Below are positions 63,201 through 64,000 of a stretch of 64,000 nt of DNA, piece after piece (position 1 is the stretch's first letter; the number at the start of each line of letters is the position of its first letter). Source of the DNA: Bacteroidota bacterium. Its GTDB lineage: Bacteria; Bacteroidota; Bacteroidia; Palsa-965. Under the pieces are notes generated by a model. It searched no databases. It worked only from the letters and a program-made list of their open reading frames with translations, and was not told where the DNA came from. The stretch covers positions 62,001-126,000 of the forward strand of contig JADBYT010000012.1 in the NCBI GenBank assembly GCA_020402865.1, written 5' to 3'. The translations under genes were made by a program, and so were the position numbers.

Positions 63201-63429
63201 TTTTCTCCGTAAAATTTACAAAATGTTTACCATCAAAACGGCTCACACCACCCTGGGTTCCGAACCAAAGATAGCCGCGACTGTCGCGGAAAATGGTCTT
63301 TACAATGGAATGCACAAGACCATCGCGGGTGCCATACAGTTTAAAATTATATTGCTGGGCATAAACCGGCCATGCGGCTAACAAAGCCACACACAGCATT
63401 AAGCGACGAAAAAGGGGAATTACAGGCAT
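60220..63429 (-). CDS. Two-component-regulator-propeller / Y_Y_Y / SpoIIE phosphatase signalling protein
   Basis: A 1069-residue membrane sensor. After a signal peptide (LMLCVALLAAWPVYAQQ), about 14 repeats of the regulator-propeller type (GNIWIGTTAGL, GLVWMGTGEGL and alike) build two beta propellers, then a Y_Y_Y domain (YRFVVKAQNRDGVWS), one membrane helix (WWFIALMALLSVAGIYAFI), a coiled coil and a C-terminal SpoIIE/PP2C phosphatase with metal residues in AIDCTGHGVPGAFMS, DGMDMVL and LFTDGYPDQFGG. It should turn an extracytoplasmic signal into serine/threonine dephosphorylation, probably of an anti-sigma-antagonist-type protein. ATG at 63429 preferred over GTG at 63435; M13 also possible. 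Confidence 0.9.
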   Translation of the reverse strand: MPVIPLFRRLMLCVALLAAWPVYAQQYNFKLYGTRDGLVHSIVKTIFRDSRGYLWFGTQGGVSRFDGKHFVNFTEKNGLPGNDITSISEDGKGNIWIATYGFGVAKYDGTGFTVFQEDKDKKNPKALPHNTVYAVFPDKAGNMLVTTFGGGLARFNGKDFDVFNEKNGLPASHLLKGTIDQKGLVWLGSRGKGVFSFDGKTFTNYNADNGLTATSYYSILADSKGEVWLASVSKGIDILGKNGKARHLAVPEIEGGLISGMVEDHHGNYWIAAKTGLYKYNAAGSFLYTEANGLPSNNILSLIEDAEGNIWIGTTAGLCLFRNEAIVHYTDKEGLPRKVVTAFFTDSRGNQLAGVSNGGLLQIIENKMVPVDIPELNGHSVTAICEDRKGRLWVGCENQPEGFVVLGWQNGKWEKLPETATYNTYFATRTIPRIHCDRSGNVWVISYGNGLAVFPASEQKDQFRRFTDSTGLPTNNLLSMCEDNAGNIWIGTLQQGVIRFAPDGKTTPFTEKEGLGDNTVWSATTGAGGSLYFGTSDNGISCFSGGRFTVISSAQGLCSDLIYALLTDSKGQLWVGTDKGINVLAFGGGFTVSKLKFIGTGDGMRSPEVSQNALFEDKNGLVWMGTGEGLARWNQRLDFPNTNPPAVVLNGIRLFYQPADWAKLGLTPDPLKGYPLNPVFSYRDNHLTFDFQALSTDNVRYQFMLEGLDDNWSPLTTGNEAVYTNIPPGRDYRFVVKAQNRDGVWSNVVFSYPFSIRPPFWKTWWFIALMALLSVAGIYAFIRTRTARLQREKKVLEDRVQERTAELRVANDQLSVAYKDIKDSINYARRIQTAMLPEAKELAKTFTDHFVFFRPRDVVSGDFYWHFPKGDRIYFAAIDCTGHGVPGAFMSIIGNSLLHEILNEEETPSPAHILNTLRDKLMLALRQRGADSENRDGMDMVLCCWERHTGKLIFSGANNPLYHFRAGSLTEYKTNAQPIGAYGDVLHPFTETTIDIAPGDAIYLFTDGYPDQFGGEKGKKYLYSRFKTLLSTIHSQPMNIQNAKMDEELKAWMGANEQVDDILVMGVRF

Positions 63430-63434
63430 TGCCA

Positions 63435-63442
63435 CAAATGTA
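63435..63442 (-). promoter_or_regulatory. -7 box directly before the propeller/SpoIIE gene
   Basis: TACATTTG on the minus strand, a perfect TAnnTTTG, 5 nt before the ATG at 63429. No clear -33 element. Confidence 0.38.
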
Positions 63443-63632
63443 TAAGATTGACACGAACCATAAAACCCTGATTCAGTTTGGTTGGCTGCTTGAGAAAATT
63501 ACGGCTGTAACCTGATTTTTTATCACAAAATCATTATAAAAATGCGGCTTAAAACAGGATCAATAAGCCTGAAAAGCCTATTTTAGTATTGAATTCCCAG
63601 ACCTCAGAACCGTTTCCAGAAAAAATTACTGC

Positions 63633-64000
63633 ATGAATAAAATAGTTACCCGTCTCTGCATTGTGTTTTTTGTGCTTGTATCACATGCGGGCTACGCACA
63701 AACACCTTCTTCAAATATTCAATTTGCATCGCTGGGCACTACCAGTTACAATATTAACTGGACATCCGGCACCGGTGTGGGCCGTATTGCGGTGTTGCGT
63801 GCCTCATCAAGCAGCATTGCTTTTCCGGTTGATAATACGGTGTACACAAACAGTTCTACGTTTGGTTCTGGTTCCAATCTGGGCAATGCGAACTATGTAA
63901 TTTATAAAGGCACAGGTTCTTCCATTACGGTTTCGGGTCTTACGCCGTTTACCAACTACACTGTGACCATCTTTGAGTACAGCGGCTCGGCGGCGGTGCC
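63633..64000 (+). CDS. Secreted protein with fibronectin-III-like repeats, N-terminal part
   Basis: The frame runs off the right edge, so only 122 residues are visible. Signal peptide: CIVFFVLVSHAGYAQ. The visible part reads as fibronectin type III or similar beta sandwich (SYNINWTSGTGVGRIAVLRA, then ITVSGLTPFTNYTVTIFEYSG). Such N-termini are typical of long T9SS-secreted adhesin-like proteins, but a sorting domain would be outside the window. Confidence 0.75.
   Translation, partial: MNKIVTRLCIVFFVLVSHAGYAQTPSSNIQFASLGTTSYNINWTSGTGVGRIAVLRASSSSIAFPVDNTVYTNSSTFGSGSNLGNANYVIYKGTGSSITVSGLTPFTNYTVTIFEYSGSAAV

Overview
This is a Bacteroidota chromosome segment. The evidence is several secreted proteins with C-terminal type IX secretion (Por) sorting domains, SusD-free but typical lipoproteins and outer-membrane barrels, a two-component-regulator-propeller/SpoIIE signalling protein, GH92 mannosidase, DUF4382 and HMBD lipoproteins, and promoter-like boxes of the Bacteroidota type (TTG, about 19-21 bp, TAnnTTTG). 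Shine-Dalgarno sequences are mostly absent, with two clear exceptions (genes starting at 3820 on the minus strand and 8891 on the plus strand). No tRNA, rRNA, insertion sequence or CRISPR array was seen. Genus cannot be named from this window.

Layout. 1-5.8 kb: end of a T9SS cargo protein, a class V aminotransferase-fold enzyme, a DUF4382 lipoprotein, a small barrel-like protein, a LytTR response regulator and an AT-rich secreted protein. 5.8-9.3 kb: a gene-free stretch with a possible structured, terminator-ended RNA, then an Hpt / hybrid histidine kinase / receiver cassette. 9.3-13.9 kb (minus): a six-gene arsenosugar operon (AhpD-like protein, radical SAM ArsS, two glycosyltransferases, methyltransferase ArsM, purine nucleoside phosphorylase). 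14-19 kb: an Omp85-type barrel and four tandem paralogous T9SS cargo proteins. 19-21.8 kb: a three-part alkaline phosphatase-fold / TPR / sulfotransferase fusion translationally overlapped by a 61-residue protein. 21.9-27.8 kb: cold-shock protein, MMPL/RND exporter, a hydrolase lipoprotein and a large helical protein. 28.3-34.6 kb (plus): an N-glycan salvage operon (GH92, glycosylasparaginase, sugar MFS permease, ROK kinase). 34.6-45.6 kb: helix-hairpin-helix barrel and PorV-like pair, purK / unknown / purE, KilA-N protein, esterase / YcxB-like / threonine aldolase, subtilase. 45.7-54.6 kb: acyl-CoA synthetase, DUF72, small metal-binding lipoprotein, MFS, T9SS cargo, CpxP-like protein, VWA-like protein.

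54.5-56.1 kb holds an AT-rich four-helix membrane gene between two direct copies of about 260 bp that include the 3' end of the upstream gene; this looks like an acquired cassette. It is embedded in palindromic repeats related to a second cluster at 4.7-4.85 kb. 56.2-64 kb: Mfd, a small unknown protein coupled to the propeller/SpoIIE phosphatase, and the start of another secreted protein.

The most interesting items are the arsenosugar operon with a phosphorylase whose base-binding residue suggests adenine-nucleoside use, the phosphatase-sulfotransferase fusion with its coupled micro-protein, the direct-repeat-bounded cassette, the pseudoknot-capable RNA at about 6.05-6.23 kb, and a recurring arrangement in which the -7 box lies only 4-6 nt before the start codon, which would give leaderless mRNAs.
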